Source: an uncultured Flavobacteriaceae bacterium
Lineage (GTDB): Bacteria > Bacteroidota > Bacteroidia > Flavobacteriales > Flavobacteriaceae
Direction: 5' to 3'
Length of the DNA stretch: 64,000 nt
Assembly: GCA_947500445.1 (NCBI GenBank)
Contig: CANMSB010000014.1
Span: 1-64,000 of the forward strand
Shown: positions 1-8,246 of the stretch, piece by piece
How positions within the stretch are numbered: the first letter of the stretch is position 1
Layout: each line of letters starts with the position of its first letter
Notes under the pieces: generated by a model
What the model saw: only the letters and a program-made list of their open reading frames with translations
Told to the model about the DNA's origin: nothing
Databases searched by the model: none
Program-made: the position numbers and the translations under genes

Positions 1-77
1 TAAAAATGTAGCGCAGCACCATAGTTTGAAGTAGCTGGAAGCTGTAATAGATTTTCTAATGCATAAAGCGGGTTTAA
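1..77 (-). repeat. Partial MITE-like repeat A, cut by the window edge
   Basis: The reverse complement of 1-77 matches 7905-7981 (repeat B) with about three mismatches. Position 77 is the outer end of the terminal inverted repeat (reverse strand TTAAACCCGCTTTATGCATT). The rest of the element lies before base 1. No coding capacity is visible. The inverted orientation relative to B makes a pair of inverted repeats 7.8 kb apart. Confidence 0.8.
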
Positions 78-419
78 GAATTCGGAAACTACCCTTAGCG
101 GTTATAAAATCAATATCGGCCAACAACGATATGCCCGACCGGCTATTGTGCTTTTGAACAGCTGTAGTTTAAGCCAGTGCGACCGCTAAATACCATTGTA
201 GAAATTGTTGTGGCAGAACCCTGCCCCTCTATGAAATATCCATACCGTTTAAAAGTTTGCCATATTCCCATTGAGATGTACGGAATTTGGCCACTGTTCC
301 TTTAGATTGAGCAAGAGCAACGCAATCGTTTCTGTGGAGAATGATTTTCCGAAATTTAACCTTGAAATGGTATTCACCAATCGCCATAGCCATTGTGGCG
401 CTCCGGTTCTTTAACGAGC
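78..419. other. Gene-free stretch beyond the zip stop codon
   Basis: I see no convincing gene here. A 74-codon minus-strand reading frame (229-453) overlaps the 3' end of the zip gene, has no recognisable motif and no promoter, and is probably chance. No strong hairpin terminator for the zip gene was found. Confidence 0.5.
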
Positions 420-1100
420 CTAAATTAAATGTGCAATGGAAATGCCCAAACATACCATCACCAGCTTTGATAGGTTGAACTTATGTCCTTCCCCCGTTTC
501 AAACAAAATGGTGGTGGCAATATGCAGAAAGATACCGATCACTATGGCATTCACGACATCGAGATGTTCGGCGGCCAATACCGTGTTGTTGGATATAAAG
601 GTACCCAAAGGCGTCATTGCCCCAAACACTACCAAGAAACCGATAATTTGAACCTTACTATAGCGGGATTGAAACAAAAATGTGGTGATCAAGGCCGCAA
701 TCGGAATTTTATGGATCAATATTCCGTACACCATATCATTATGCTGATGAATGGGGAACCCTTCCAAAAAACTATGGATACAAAGGCTTATAAACAGTAT
801 CCATGGAAATCGTTCGCCTTCTTGAGGGATATCGGCATGACCGTGCTCAACCCCTTTGGAGAAAAATTCAAGGACGATCTGCAACAAAATGCCGCACATG
901 ATAAAAAGTCCGGTCTGTTTGGGATCTAAGTGATGATACACCTCGGGCAACAGATCAAAAAGTGCCAGTGCCAATAAAAACGCCCCACTAAAAGACAGTA
1001 AAAGCTTGGTGCCTATTGATTTTCGGCCTTTGGTGACAATAGCTATAATTACACCGATAGCAATGGCCACAATGGGAAGCAAATACGTATTCATAGGCAT
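420..1100 (-). CDS. ZIP family divalent metal transporter
   Basis: A 226-residue polytopic membrane protein with about eight hydrophobic segments. The ZIP signature is clear: HSFLEGFPIH in a mid-protein helix and HKIP in the next, where the His and Glu residues form the intramembrane metal site. A central loop holds HGHAD, a short histidine-rich stretch typical of the variable ZIP loop. The family imports zinc, iron or manganese into the cytoplasm; the substrate cannot be told from sequence. The start could also be two codons downstream (MNTYLL). The gene is transcribed alone on the minus strand from a promoter with two FNR/CRP-like boxes (1172-1268), so control by a Crp/Fnr regulator is likely. 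The two regulators at 8247-8831 and 9257-9844 are the obvious candidates. Confidence 0.88.
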   Translation of the reverse strand: MPMNTYLLPIVAIAIGVIIAIVTKGRKSIGTKLLLSFSGAFLLALALFDLLPEVYHHLDPKQTGLFIMCGILLQIVLEFFSKGVEHGHADIPQEGERFPWILFISLCIHSFLEGFPIHQHNDMVYGILIHKIPIAALITTFLFQSRYSKVQIIGFLVVFGAMTPLGTFISNNTVLAAEHLDVVNAIVIGIFLHIATTILFETGEGHKFNLSKLVMVCLGISIAHLI

Positions 1101-1171
1101 GTGTTTAAAATTTAAGCTTTGGTTTTTGCCACTGACGATCTTTTATCACCAAAACGGATATATCAATTAAT

Positions 1172-1268
1172 TACAGGACAAATTTGGTCCTTATTTGCCC
1201 GTATTCATATGATGTGCGGCAAGAAATACCCTTGACCCGCATCAATGCATAAACTTGATGTACGTCAA
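1172..1268 (-). promoter_or_regulatory. zip promoter with two FNR/CRP-like boxes
   Basis: Read on the minus strand, a -7 element CAAATTTG (1179-1186) resembles the Bacteroidota TAnnTTTG consensus. Upstream of it lie TTGACCCGCATCAA (1232-1245) and TTGATGTACGTCAA (1255-1268), each close to the FNR consensus TTGAT-N4-ATCAA. The box centres are 23 bp apart, and the proximal centre is 58 bp from the centre of the -7 TTTG. The same two distances recur at 8143-8239. The predicted start of transcription lies near 1172. Confidence 0.65.
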
Positions 1269-1686
1269 CTTTTTTCGAGCCTGAAATTTGTCCGAAATTT
1301 TTATCGAACGGCATCGTTCGCGCTAGGCTTCCCCTGTTGGTATACCGACCGAAATGGAAAGCTAACAATGGAGGAAATAGGTGAAAGACCTTGGGCAGGT
1401 TCGGAAAAGGGCAAGTTCCAAAAACCTGCCCACCGAAACCACTATGCCTTTAAAATGCACGGGGTTACAGGAGCAGATTGGGGTCCTTTTCCACCGTTGC
1501 AGTAAACCGCTGGCAATAAGCTATTTTGTAATCCATAAAATTGCGGACTGCCCATTGCCCATACCAAATAGTTGAAGACTTGTAGCCTCGAGTACTCGGA
1601 GGAAAGTCTGCGTTACAGTGCATCCTTTTAGCGGATGGTCGGAACCATTGCACCCGACCATAGCCACCGATTCATTAACGGGAATA
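1269..1686. other. 418 bp without a convincing gene
   Basis: Several short overlapping frames exist (for example 1245-1505 plus, 86 codons, and 1465-1653 minus) but none has a recognisable motif, and the plus frame overlaps the FNR-like boxes. The stretch may hold a decayed gene. Nothing else is seen. Confidence 0.45.
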
Positions 1687-2316
1687 CTATACTTTTTCGA
1701 AAATAGCTTCGAACGGTTTGCGCACCTTTTGGGCCTGCTGTGTGGCATCTTCTTCGCTTCTATAGCCGATCGCCAATACTACGCTAGCGTCAAGGCCTTT
1801 CTCCTTTAAACCTAAAATTTCGCTATAGGCCGCTGGATCAAAACCTTCCATAGGGGTACTGTCCAATTTAAGTTCGGCACAGGCATTTAGGGCATTGGCC
1901 AATGCGATATAGGTTTGTTTCGCCGTCCATGACCGTTTTTCCGCCTCGGATTTCTCGCTCATTTTCGTTTTCATAAAATCGCTGTAGTCCTTTAGACCGG
2001 AAACGGGCACACCCTGTGTTCGTGCCTTTAGATCGATGTAGGCTTCCACATCGCTATCGGTAACGTCGTTATAACTGCAAAAAACAAGGAGATGTGAGGC
2101 GTCCGTTATTTGGGATTGCCCCCAAGATACAGGCCGTAACTTTTCCCGAACCGCGGTGTCTTCAACAATAAGGACCTTATACAACTGTAGCCCATAAGAC
2201 GATGCGGATAATTGGACAGCCGTTTTAATTTTTTTCAGATCTTCCGAACTGATTTTCCTTGAGGTATCGTACTTTTTGGTGGCATAGCGCCATTTTAAAT
2301 TTTCGATCAATTGCAT
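1687..2316 (-). CDS. NAD(P)H-dependent oxidoreductase, nitroreductase family
   Basis: A flavin-dependent (FMN) oxidoreductase of the NfsB-like nitroreductase family, about 209 residues from the chosen start. The N-terminus WRYATKKYD is the usual phosphate-contacting start of the family, and the C-terminal GYRSEEDA matches the family's closing strand. Such enzymes reduce quinones, nitroaromatics or other electrophiles with NAD(P)H in the cytoplasm; the true substrate is unknown. I chose the ATG at 2316 (MQLIENLKW) because homologues begin there; an in-frame upstream start at 2373 would add 19 poorly conserved residues. It is followed, on the same strand, only by gene-free DNA and the distant zip gene. 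Confidence 0.85.
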   Translation of the reverse strand: MQLIENLKWRYATKKYDTSRKISSEDLKKIKTAVQLSASSYGLQLYKVLIVEDTAVREKLRPVSWGQSQITDASHLLVFCSYNDVTDSDVEAYIDLKARTQGVPVSGLKDYSDFMKTKMSEKSEAEKRSWTAKQTYIALANALNACAELKLDSTPMEGFDPAAYSEILGLKEKGLDASVVLAIGYRSEEDATQQAQKVRKPFEAIFEKV

Positions 2317-2434
2317 GTATATTTTTTTTGAATTCAATTTACTTGTGTTCGTTTTTACTCTCGAAACGGTCATACACTTGAACAGATTGTGCCCATTTCG
2401 CTACCGGAACATTTCTCCGTCATTTTGTACGGGT

Positions 2435-2863
2435 TTATTCCGCGTCCTGTCTGGTATAAAAAATCTTGCTGACGATTTTCCACTGCCCCTCTATTTTTAA
2501 AATGTGCATAAAATCGATGTAGGTAAACGTAGGAAACTGTATCTCCAACTGGGCGTTTGCAGCATCTCCAGCAACCGTTACGGAAACGACCCTTGTTTTT
2601 ATTTTCTCTTTAAGCGGTGTTCCGTCCATCCCCTCGGTCAACCCTTCAATGGCATTTACTTCCGTATAGGTTTTACCGATCCACTTCATGGTCGCGGTCG
2701 GGTGAAATGCCTTTTTTAAGGTTTCGGCATCGTTGTTTACAAGGCCCGTCAAATAGTAGTTTACCGTAGTTTCTATTTGCTCCAAGTCGGTCTGTTGTGC
2801 CTGGACGTTCGTCGTCATGGCTATTGTAATTACCCCTATCAAAGTTAAAATGACTTTTTTCAT
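2435..2863 (-). CDS. Secreted NTF2-like (lumazine-binding/SnoaL type) protein
   Basis: A 142-residue protein with an N-terminal signal peptide ending near VQAQ, then one cone-shaped NTF2-like domain (ETTVNYYLTGLVNND at the start, HILKIEGQWKIVSKIF at the end) as in the putative lumazine-binding family PF12893. Members bind small ligands or act as polyketide-cyclase-like enzymes, but most have no proven function. It is exported to the periplasm. It lies just upstream of the nitroreductase gene on the same strand with a gap of about 120 bp, so co-transcription is possible. It is one of at least five NTF2-like domains in the first 27 kb. Confidence 0.75.
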   Translation of the reverse strand: MKKVILTLIGVITIAMTTNVQAQQTDLEQIETTVNYYLTGLVNNDAETLKKAFHPTATMKWIGKTYTEVNAIEGLTEGMDGTPLKEKIKTRVVSVTVAGDAANAQLEIQFPTFTYIDFMHILKIEGQWKIVSKIFYTRQDAE

Positions 2864-2891
2864 GTGTTTTAATTTAAATCGTTGTTTAGTG

Positions 2892-3062
2892 TTAATGAAC
2901 TCATCTTGACTTGTTCTTTTACCTTCGAATTTCGCATTTTGCGCCGTAATTTCACCATTTTCAGCTTCCGTAGCTATGGCTATGCAACCTTAAAATGGCT
3001 TCATTACGACACAAAAGCCTTCATTCTCGGTTGCAAACAACAACTCAAGATGAGTTCAATAA
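2892..3062. repeat. MITE-like repeat C
   Basis: The ends form an inverted repeat: GAACTCATCTTGACTTG (2897-2913) and CAACTCAAGATGAGTTC (3041-3057) match in 16 of 17 positions, and similarity extends a few bases outward. The element is about 170 bp and non-coding. Near its middle is GTAGCTATGGCTATGCAA (2970-2987), resembling the central core of repeats B and D although the termini differ. Confidence 0.7.
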
Positions 3063-3173
3063 GACCCGGCCACAATTTCATCCTTGTGGCAAAGCCCGTA
3101 GCTGATCCTTCTCTTATAAAGAAGCGCTATTTCATTTTTAGTGAATCCGTTTTTAAGTTATGCATCGAATGCA

Positions 3174-4289
3174 TTACAATTTCACGTTAAAATCTTGTCC
3201 ATTTTTTAATTGCTCCCTGTATCTTTCAAATCTTGGTTTAAAATGTTCCGGAGTGTCGGGGCCCGTTTTTTCCAAAGCCTTCAACGCATTTTTGAACTCT
3301 TTTTTGGCCGAAAACGCTCTGGCCAATCCATAATGCCCCGGAAAAGCGCCCTTGTTGTTTTTGACATTGGCCTGCATGACGTCTACCGCTTTATCCAATT
3401 GGCCATCCGCTATCAACCCGATACCCAGGCGATACAGTTCGTCCGGACTCCCCAATGGAATCGCCTTTTTCAATATACGTTGTGCCGCTTCCGTCTTTCC
3501 CTGTTTTTCCAAAATACGGGATTTCAAGGAAAGGTTGACAAAGGTTTCCTTACTGAAAAAATTACCGTTAATAGAAGCATCGATCCATTCCAACGCTTGG
3601 TCCAATTGCCCTATACCAAGGGCATAATTCGCCGCACTGTCCCAGGTAGTTTGTTGGAACCCCTTCGGATTTCTCAGATCGTTACGGATCCCTGTCATCA
3701 CTATTTCATCCACCGCTACATCGATGGTAAAAGGAATTTCCTTGGTATCCCAATGCAAAGAGACCGTTGCGCTGGTCGGGGATACGGCATCAAAACGGTA
3801 CGTCAACATTTCCGTAGCCGTACCGTTGGTTATGGCGCTAACCTTGAAACGCAATACATCCTCCTTTTCATCATAAAAATAGGAGCCCCAAGAAGTAGTG
3901 TTGGAAGATAGGATGATAACCACTTCCCCATTTTCTTCGGGTGCCATAAACAAAGCATATTTTCCCGCAGGAACCTTGTTCCCTTGTATACTGACCTCGT
4001 GTGTGAACTGGATGGTGGTATTGTAGTCCGCCCCCGCTCTCCATGGTGCCGATTTAGCGGTGCCAAAGCCCAAATAGTTAAACCCATAAGGCACAACATT
4101 GCCCCAGATGGCCCTACCCTTAACATAAGGTCGCCCATAATGAATAGTGATATCGGTAATACCTATACGTTGACGCACTTCTGCCTCGGGACTGGCGGCA
4201 GGAAGGGTAAGCTGTGCTTTTAAGTTTGACATGCCAAAAGAAATTAGAAAAATGGTTAAAATGAATGGAGAAACAATATATTTTTTCAT
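3174..4289 (-). CDS. Secreted DUF2911 protein with TPR-like C-terminus
   Basis: A 371-residue exported protein: a signal peptide (about residues 1-25, cleaved after LKAQ), then a DUF2911 domain (about 30-190) with the family hallmarks ITIHYGRPYVKGR, WRAGADYNTTI and VPAGKYALF. The remainder (about 205-345) is helical with TPR-like pairs (QLDQALEWIDASI, DKAVDVMQANVK). DUF2911 proteins are common in Bacteroidota and have no known activity; the TPR part suggests protein contacts. The gene has about 100 bp to the next gene upstream on the same strand (4386-4868), and may be part of a loose minus-strand group with it. Confidence 0.85.
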   Translation of the reverse strand: MKKYIVSPFILTIFLISFGMSNLKAQLTLPAASPEAEVRQRIGITDITIHYGRPYVKGRAIWGNVVPYGFNYLGFGTAKSAPWRAGADYNTTIQFTHEVSIQGNKVPAGKYALFMAPEENGEVVIILSSNTTSWGSYFYDEKEDVLRFKVSAITNGTATEMLTYRFDAVSPTSATVSLHWDTKEIPFTIDVAVDEIVMTGIRNDLRNPKGFQQTTWDSAANYALGIGQLDQALEWIDASINGNFFSKETFVNLSLKSRILEKQGKTEAAQRILKKAIPLGSPDELYRLGIGLIADGQLDKAVDVMQANVKNNKGAFPGHYGLARAFSAKKEFKNALKALEKTGPDTPEHFKPRFERYREQLKNGQDFNVKL

Positions 4290-4385
4290 GGTCTATGAAT
4301 TGCTTTATGAGGTTTTTTGCAAGCGGAAATGAAATGATATGGACGCTTTTTTCAAAACAGCACATCGGGTGATCCGCCATTTCCG

Positions 4386-4868
4386 CTATCCCTGTTTGTC
4401 GATAGCGGTAAGGGTGGGATCCGTATTCCAAATGTCTACCGCCATCTTCCATACCCCTTCCTCATTTTTCTTCCAAATGGAGACCACTTTTTCGAACTGC
4501 TTTACGGTACTTCCGTTTTCATCCTCAAAGCTCACCAACATTTTATCTATGGTATACCCCAGGTCGCCACTCTCGGACACGAATGCCTGCTGTGGCTCCC
4601 AAGTGACGTTAAAACCTGGTATGGATTGAAATTCGCTCAATACCTTTCTAATTTTCTCATGCCCCTGTAAAAGCGGTTGATCTGGGGCCATCATAATACC
4701 ATCTTCACCGATAAAACTAAAATAGGCTTCGGTGGAAAATGATTTGGACCATTCGCGACTGGTTTCCAATAATTGTGCTTCGCCCTCTTGTGAAAGTTCG
4801 GCCGTTTGCCTGTTGGTGCAGGAGAACATCATTAGCCCCGCCAACACCGTTAATACTGCTGTTTTCAT
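4386..4868 (-). CDS. NTF2-like (DUF4440/SnoaL) lipoprotein
   Basis: A 160-residue lipoprotein: MKTAVLTVLAGLMMFSC ends in a lipobox cysteine, followed by one NTF2-like domain of the DUF4440 type (SREWSKSFSTEAYFSFIGEDGIMMAPDQP, ending in WKKNEEGVWKMAVDIWN). These small secreted domains are mostly uncharacterised; some bind steroids or polyketides. The ADH gene upstream on the same strand is separated from it by a hairpin terminator at 4956-4997, so this gene probably has its own promoter. Confidence 0.78.
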   Translation of the reverse strand: MKTAVLTVLAGLMMFSCTNRQTAELSQEGEAQLLETSREWSKSFSTEAYFSFIGEDGIMMAPDQPLLQGHEKIRKVLSEFQSIPGFNVTWEPQQAFVSESGDLGYTIDKMLVSFEDENGSTVKQFEKVVSIWKKNEEGVWKMAVDIWNTDPTLTAIDKQG

Positions 4869-4955
4869 GTCGTTACATGTTTACTTTATCGTTTTAAACC
4901 TGTTGTTTGCCGGAGGAACAAATAAGGGAGTTCCATAAGAAAGTCCTCTTGGATT

Positions 4956-4997
4956 AAAAATGTGTCAAAAAAGATTTTTCAAACCTTTTTCGACACA
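4956..4997 (-). terminator. Rho-independent terminator after the ADH gene
   Basis: TGTGTCAAAAAAG (4961-4973) pairs with CTTTTTCGACACA (4985-4997) in 12 of 13 positions across an 11-base loop. On the minus strand the hairpin is followed by five T (4956-4960). It lies 70 bp beyond the ADH stop. Confidence 0.7.
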
Positions 4998-5010
4998 TTC
5001 GTTGTGAAAG

Positions 5011-5024
5011 AATGGTATACCATT
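5011..5024. repeat. Perfect 14-bp palindrome
   Basis: AATGGTATACCATT is a perfect palindrome between the ADH stop and its terminator. It contains the ATGGTAT word found at the ends of repeats D, E and F, so it may be a relic of that repeat type. Confidence 0.5.
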
Positions 5025-5067
5025 TCCAACTTAAAGAGGTATTACTTCTTTTCTATTGTTAAAAAGA

Positions 5068-6147
5068 TTAGGGCCGTAAAGCCACTTTAAGCGTTCCGGA
5101 TGAACGGTCGCGCATCAAGTCGTATCCTTTTTCAGCCTCTGATAAGGGTAAAATATCGGTAAAGATCTTACTAGGATCGATTACCCCTCTTTCCACTATG
5201 GGCAACAACTTGTTCATATATGCGGCAACGTTTACCACACCCGTGTGTATCGTTATGTTTCTGAACAGGGCCGATGAATAAGGCTGTTCTACCGGTTCGT
5301 ACAAGTGGCCGAACCCTAGCACACTTATTGATGCGCCCGCTTGGGTCATTTCCATTCCCTGCGCAATGGCCGCCTTATTTCCTACCGAGTCGATTACGGA
5401 ATTGGCGCCCCTTCCTTCCGTTAGGGATTTTACAAATGCCACGGCGTCTTCGTTCTTGGAGTTCACTACATGGGTAGCCCCTATGGTTTTGGCCAGTTCC
5501 AACCGACTGTCGTGTCGTCCTACAAGAATAATGGTCGAGGGGCCGAACAATGTAGCGGCCATTACCGCACTTAACCCTACTGCACCATCACCGATGACCA
5601 CTACGGTTTCGCCGGTTTTAATGTTGGCGTTCAAAGCGCCATGGTATCCGGTGGCAAAATTATCCCCCAAGGGAAGTACTTTGGTATCGAACTCCTCGCC
5701 GGTCAAACCTTCAGGGAGTTTAAAGAGTGAGGAGTTCCCATAGGGTACACGAATAAATTCGGCCTGTCCACCCTGAATATCATCACCTCCATGTTGGGCG
5801 AAAAGTGGTGTTCCGAACAACCCGCCATGATCACATGCCGAGGGAAGGTCCCGTTTACAATAATAACAATCCCCATCGACGAACATAGCGGAGGCTACAA
5901 CGCGGTCACCAACTTTTAAGGTATGGATATCCTTACCCACTTGGTCGACCACGCCAACAAATTCATGACCTATGCGCATACCCTCGAACAATCCCATTTC
6001 GGGTCCGTTTTGGGTGAATTCCAGATCCGCACCGCAAACACCGGCAAGCGTAATGCGTACGATAACATCGTCGTCTTTTACCAGCCGTGGCTTTGGTATA
6101 TCCACCACCTCAATTTTTGCTCTTTCTTTATAAACTACTGCTTTCAT
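5068..6147 (-). CDS. Zinc-dependent alcohol dehydrogenase
   Basis: A 359-residue cytoplasmic medium-chain dehydrogenase. The catalytic zinc site is seen as GVCGADLEF (Cys) and GHEFVGVV (His-Glu). The structural zinc loop is DGDCYYCKRDLPSAC, with Asp in the place of the first Cys, as in a subgroup of these enzymes. The Rossmann fold follows with GDGAVGLSAV near residue 195. The family oxidises alcohols or reduces aldehydes with NAD(P); the substrate is unknown. It sits between a DUF6503 protein gene upstream (about 95 bp) and a hairpin terminator downstream. Its company of nitroreductase, peroxiredoxin-like and aldo/keto enzymes suggests detoxification of reactive carbonyls (inference). Confidence 0.88.
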   Translation of the reverse strand: MKAVVYKERAKIEVVDIPKPRLVKDDDVIVRITLAGVCGADLEFTQNGPEMGLFEGMRIGHEFVGVVDQVGKDIHTLKVGDRVVASAMFVDGDCYYCKRDLPSACDHGGLFGTPLFAQHGGDDIQGGQAEFIRVPYGNSSLFKLPEGLTGEEFDTKVLPLGDNFATGYHGALNANIKTGETVVVIGDGAVGLSAVMAATLFGPSTIILVGRHDSRLELAKTIGATHVVNSKNEDAVAFVKSLTEGRGANSVIDSVGNKAAIAQGMEMTQAGASISVLGFGHLYEPVEQPYSSALFRNITIHTGVVNVAAYMNKLLPIVERGVIDPSKIFTDILPLSEAEKGYDLMRDRSSGTLKVALRP

Positions 6148-6243
6148 ACTATGTGATTTAATCTGATTTTATTTTTAATGATTCTCCGGTGGTCTCCTCC
6201 AGGAATCCCGGACTATCGGATATTTCTATGGAAGGAACCGCTG

Positions 6244-7029
6244 CTACCCTTGAATGTTTTCTATGGTGTAGCCGTTATTGAACTTTATATTTTTGGTAAA
6301 TTGCTCGGTCCACGACCCTTCCAATACATTCCCGTCCCAATCAGCGGGTGCATATTTGCGATAGGTGGACAAGTAGATGCCATTTACCTTTTCATACTTC
6401 AATTTCATCAGGCTCGGTTCGGTGACGCCAAATCCCGTTGCGTTGTAGAGAAACTGATCGATTCGATTCGTTTTTGGATTGACATATAAAAGGTACCGGT
6501 CCTTACTGGATTCCCCTATATCCGTTCCAAAGGTCATCTCCACCACCTTATACGCTATACCATCCACGGTTCTGGAAGGCAACATTTTATGGTTTGCGCC
6601 CGGATCGGATAATTTGAACATCATGGCGAACCAGTAGTAGTTCGTTTTTCTTAGGATGTGGCCGATAAATGCAGGTTGTTGCTCCGTTATCGCTTTTCCA
6701 TCTATCTTCGAAACCGAGCTTTTACCATTGAAGAACTGCGTATAGGTTTCAGCCGGCAGTTGGGGCAGGGCATACACTTGCCGTTTTGTGTATGCTGCAT
6801 AGGAAACTTCCCCATCAAAAATGTACCGCTCCTCGGAAACGTCGGATACGGTGTTGTCCTTGGCCGTAAAAGTATAATCAAAGGACACGTCCTTTAGCTT
6901 GTGAAGTGCCGCTTTGCCGCCATTGGCCGCTACCACCTCATCGATCAACGCTTTTGCTTCTTGGGCCTCTACTGAGGTGATACATAGGACCAATACGAAT
7001 AATAGGATTTTAGAAATTACTTTTTTCAT
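6244..7029 (-). CDS. Secreted DUF6503 family protein
   Basis: A 261-residue protein with a signal peptide (cleaved near SVEAQ) and one long beta-rich domain of the DUF6503 type: ALIDEVVAANGGKAALHKLKDVSFDY at the start and repeated strands such as YKVVEMTFGTDIG, YLLYVNPKTNRIDQFLYN and MKLKYEKVNGIYLSTYRKY. The fold resembles lipoprotein carriers of the LolA/LolB superfamily, but no function is proven. It is exported to the periplasm or outer membrane. It lies between the peroxiredoxin-like gene (68 bp upstream) and the ADH gene on the same strand, so the three may be one transcript. Confidence 0.75.
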   Translation of the reverse strand: MKKVISKILLFVLVLCITSVEAQEAKALIDEVVAANGGKAALHKLKDVSFDYTFTAKDNTVSDVSEERYIFDGEVSYAAYTKRQVYALPQLPAETYTQFFNGKSSVSKIDGKAITEQQPAFIGHILRKTNYYWFAMMFKLSDPGANHKMLPSRTVDGIAYKVVEMTFGTDIGESSKDRYLLYVNPKTNRIDQFLYNATGFGVTEPSLMKLKYEKVNGIYLSTYRKYAPADWDGNVLEGSWTEQFTKNIKFNNGYTIENIQG

Positions 7030-7097
7030 GATAAATGGTTTACTGTGATTTTAATTTGTTTGTGTTTAAAATTGAATCGATATTTTGATAAAATGGT

Positions 7098-7766
7098 TCA
7101 ACCCTTGTTCAACGCGGCAATGATATCGGAAGCTTCGACGCGATTTCTATAGTCGCCCCCTTCCGTTTTAGCGTAGGAAATTGAACCGTTTTTTTCGATG
7201 ATGAAGGTTGCGGGAATCGGAATTTCACTGGCTTCATCACAATTATAGCTTTCGTAATCATATCCCAGTTCGCACATGGTATGTAATGACCTTTCCGGAT
7301 TTTTATGGATGGTGGTAAACTCCTTGGAAACCATATTCCCGTTATCGCTCAGAACGTTGAACTGTAATGCGTTTTTCTCCGTTATGTTCAAAGACGCGTC
7401 CGGGGTCTGTGGCGATATGGCCACCAAAGTAGCGCCCGCTTTTTCTATTTCGGGAAGCACGGCCTCATACTGGCTCAATATTAAATTGCAGTAAGGGCAC
7501 CAGGTACCCCTATAAAAAGTAAGTACCACTCTTTTCGTACTTAACACCGCGTACAGGTTAACACTTTCGTGCAGTGCGTTCAACAAGGTGAAATTTGGTG
7601 CCTTATCCCCTACCCCAAGCTTTAAAATGGAGGTATGCTCCTTACCAAGTTCCTCGGCATCCGAGTTAAAAACTTCGAGTGCACATGCCGAAAGCGAACG
7701 CGAAAGCTTTGCTTTTAATTTTTTTACCCCTTCCCTATAAGAAGGAATTCCTTTAGTAGTCATCAT
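7098..7766 (-). CDS. Peroxiredoxin-like AhpC/TSA family protein (left copy)
   Basis: A 222-residue cytoplasmic thioredoxin-fold protein. The active site YRGTWCPYCN (about residue 90) carries a CPYC motif, and FIIEKNGSISYAK marks the C-terminal part of the fold. The family reduces peroxides or disulfides. The protein at 9944-10609 is a close paralogue (shared GTWCPYCNL, ISPQTPD, EKNAL, VLSDNGN and KTEGGDYRNRVE) on the opposite strand. Its promoter appears to lie near 8143-8239, so the 5' leader would be nearly 380 bases long and now contains repeat B. Its neighbour upstream is a Crp/Fnr regulator. Confidence 0.85.
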   Translation of the reverse strand: MMTTKGIPSYREGVKKLKAKLSRSLSACALEVFNSDAEELGKEHTSILKLGVGDKAPNFTLLNALHESVNLYAVLSTKRVVLTFYRGTWCPYCNLILSQYEAVLPEIEKAGATLVAISPQTPDASLNITEKNALQFNVLSDNGNMVSKEFTTIHKNPERSLHTMCELGYDYESYNCDEASEIPIPATFIIEKNGSISYAKTEGGDYRNRVEASDIIAALNKG

Positions 7767-7904
7767 CTGTTGTATTTAATGGATTAGCGAACCAATGTTC
7801 CATCCGAAAAAACCCAGATTTTACATCTTGGAAACTTCGTCAAATGGCTTCAATTTGATTGTCGTCCGCTTGTTGCTAAGAGAAACCTGTGCCCAATGTG
7901 CACA

Positions 7905-8080
7905 TTAAACCCGCTTTATGCATTAGAAAGTCTATTACAGCTTCCAGCTACTTCAAAATATGGTGCTGCGCTACATTTTTGAATGTAACCGTAGCCCGGC
8001 TATGCTTACATTCATAAAATGTCATATTTTATCGCAGCTAAAAGCTTCATTACGAAGTTCTAATGCATAATCCGGGTTAA
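7905..8080. repeat. MITE-like repeat B (176 bp)
   Basis: Left end TTAAACCCGCTTTATGCATT and right end (reverse complement) TTAACCCGGATTATGCATTA form imperfect terminal inverted repeats of about 22 bp. The central core GTAGCCCGGCTATGCTTA (7991-8008) sits in a small hairpin with arms GAATGTAA and TTACATTC (7981-8012). The left 77 bp are nearly identical to repeat A in reverse. The element is non-coding and lies between a predicted promoter and the peroxiredoxin-like gene it would serve. Confidence 0.82.
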
Positions 8081-8142
8081 AAGGTTCCTTTTTACCCTAG
8101 CTCCCATTCGTTCATCGTCCCGGTTTAATTCCGTTGTTATTG

Positions 8143-8239
8143 GACATGACAAAGTTGCGTCATATGGGAAAAGCATAATATGACCTGTGGTAAGAAAAAA
8201 GCTTGATCTGCATCAAGCTATAAAATTGACGTACATCAA
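8143..8239 (-). promoter_or_regulatory. Promoter with two FNR/CRP-like boxes for the left peroxiredoxin gene
   Basis: On the minus strand, boxes TTGATGTACGTCAA (8226-8239) and TTGATGCAGATCAA (8203-8216) precede a -7-like CAACTTTG whose TTTG lies at 8150-8153. The proximal box is a perfect TTGAT-N4-ATCAA FNR site. Box centres are 23 bp apart and the proximal one is 58 bp from the -7 TTTG, exactly as at the zip promoter. The right peroxiredoxin promoter shares the words CGCAACTTTGT and CAATAAC. Confidence 0.6.
8194..8219 (-). terminator. Probable terminator of the left Crp/Fnr gene, overlapping an FNR-like box
   Basis: AGCTTGAT and ATCAAGCT form a perfect 8-bp stem with a 4-base loop. On the minus strand six T (8194-8199) follow. 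It lies about 30 bp after the regulator's stop codon. The same bases contain the perfect FNR-like box, so the site may have two roles. Confidence 0.55.
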
Positions 8240-8246
8240 TTTTTGT

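Noticed and set aside
229-453. 74-codon minus-strand frame near the zip gene
   Set aside because: It overlaps the zip 3' end, has no family resemblance, no clear promoter and reads through a region that is probably intergenic.
1245-1505. 86-codon plus-strand frame with a protein-like second half
   Set aside because: Its start lies inside the FNR-like boxes and I can match it to no family; a decayed gene is possible but not shown.
1-8080. Composite transposon bounded by repeats A and B
   Set aside because: No transposase or integrase lies between the repeats, and the elements look like independent non-autonomous repeats.
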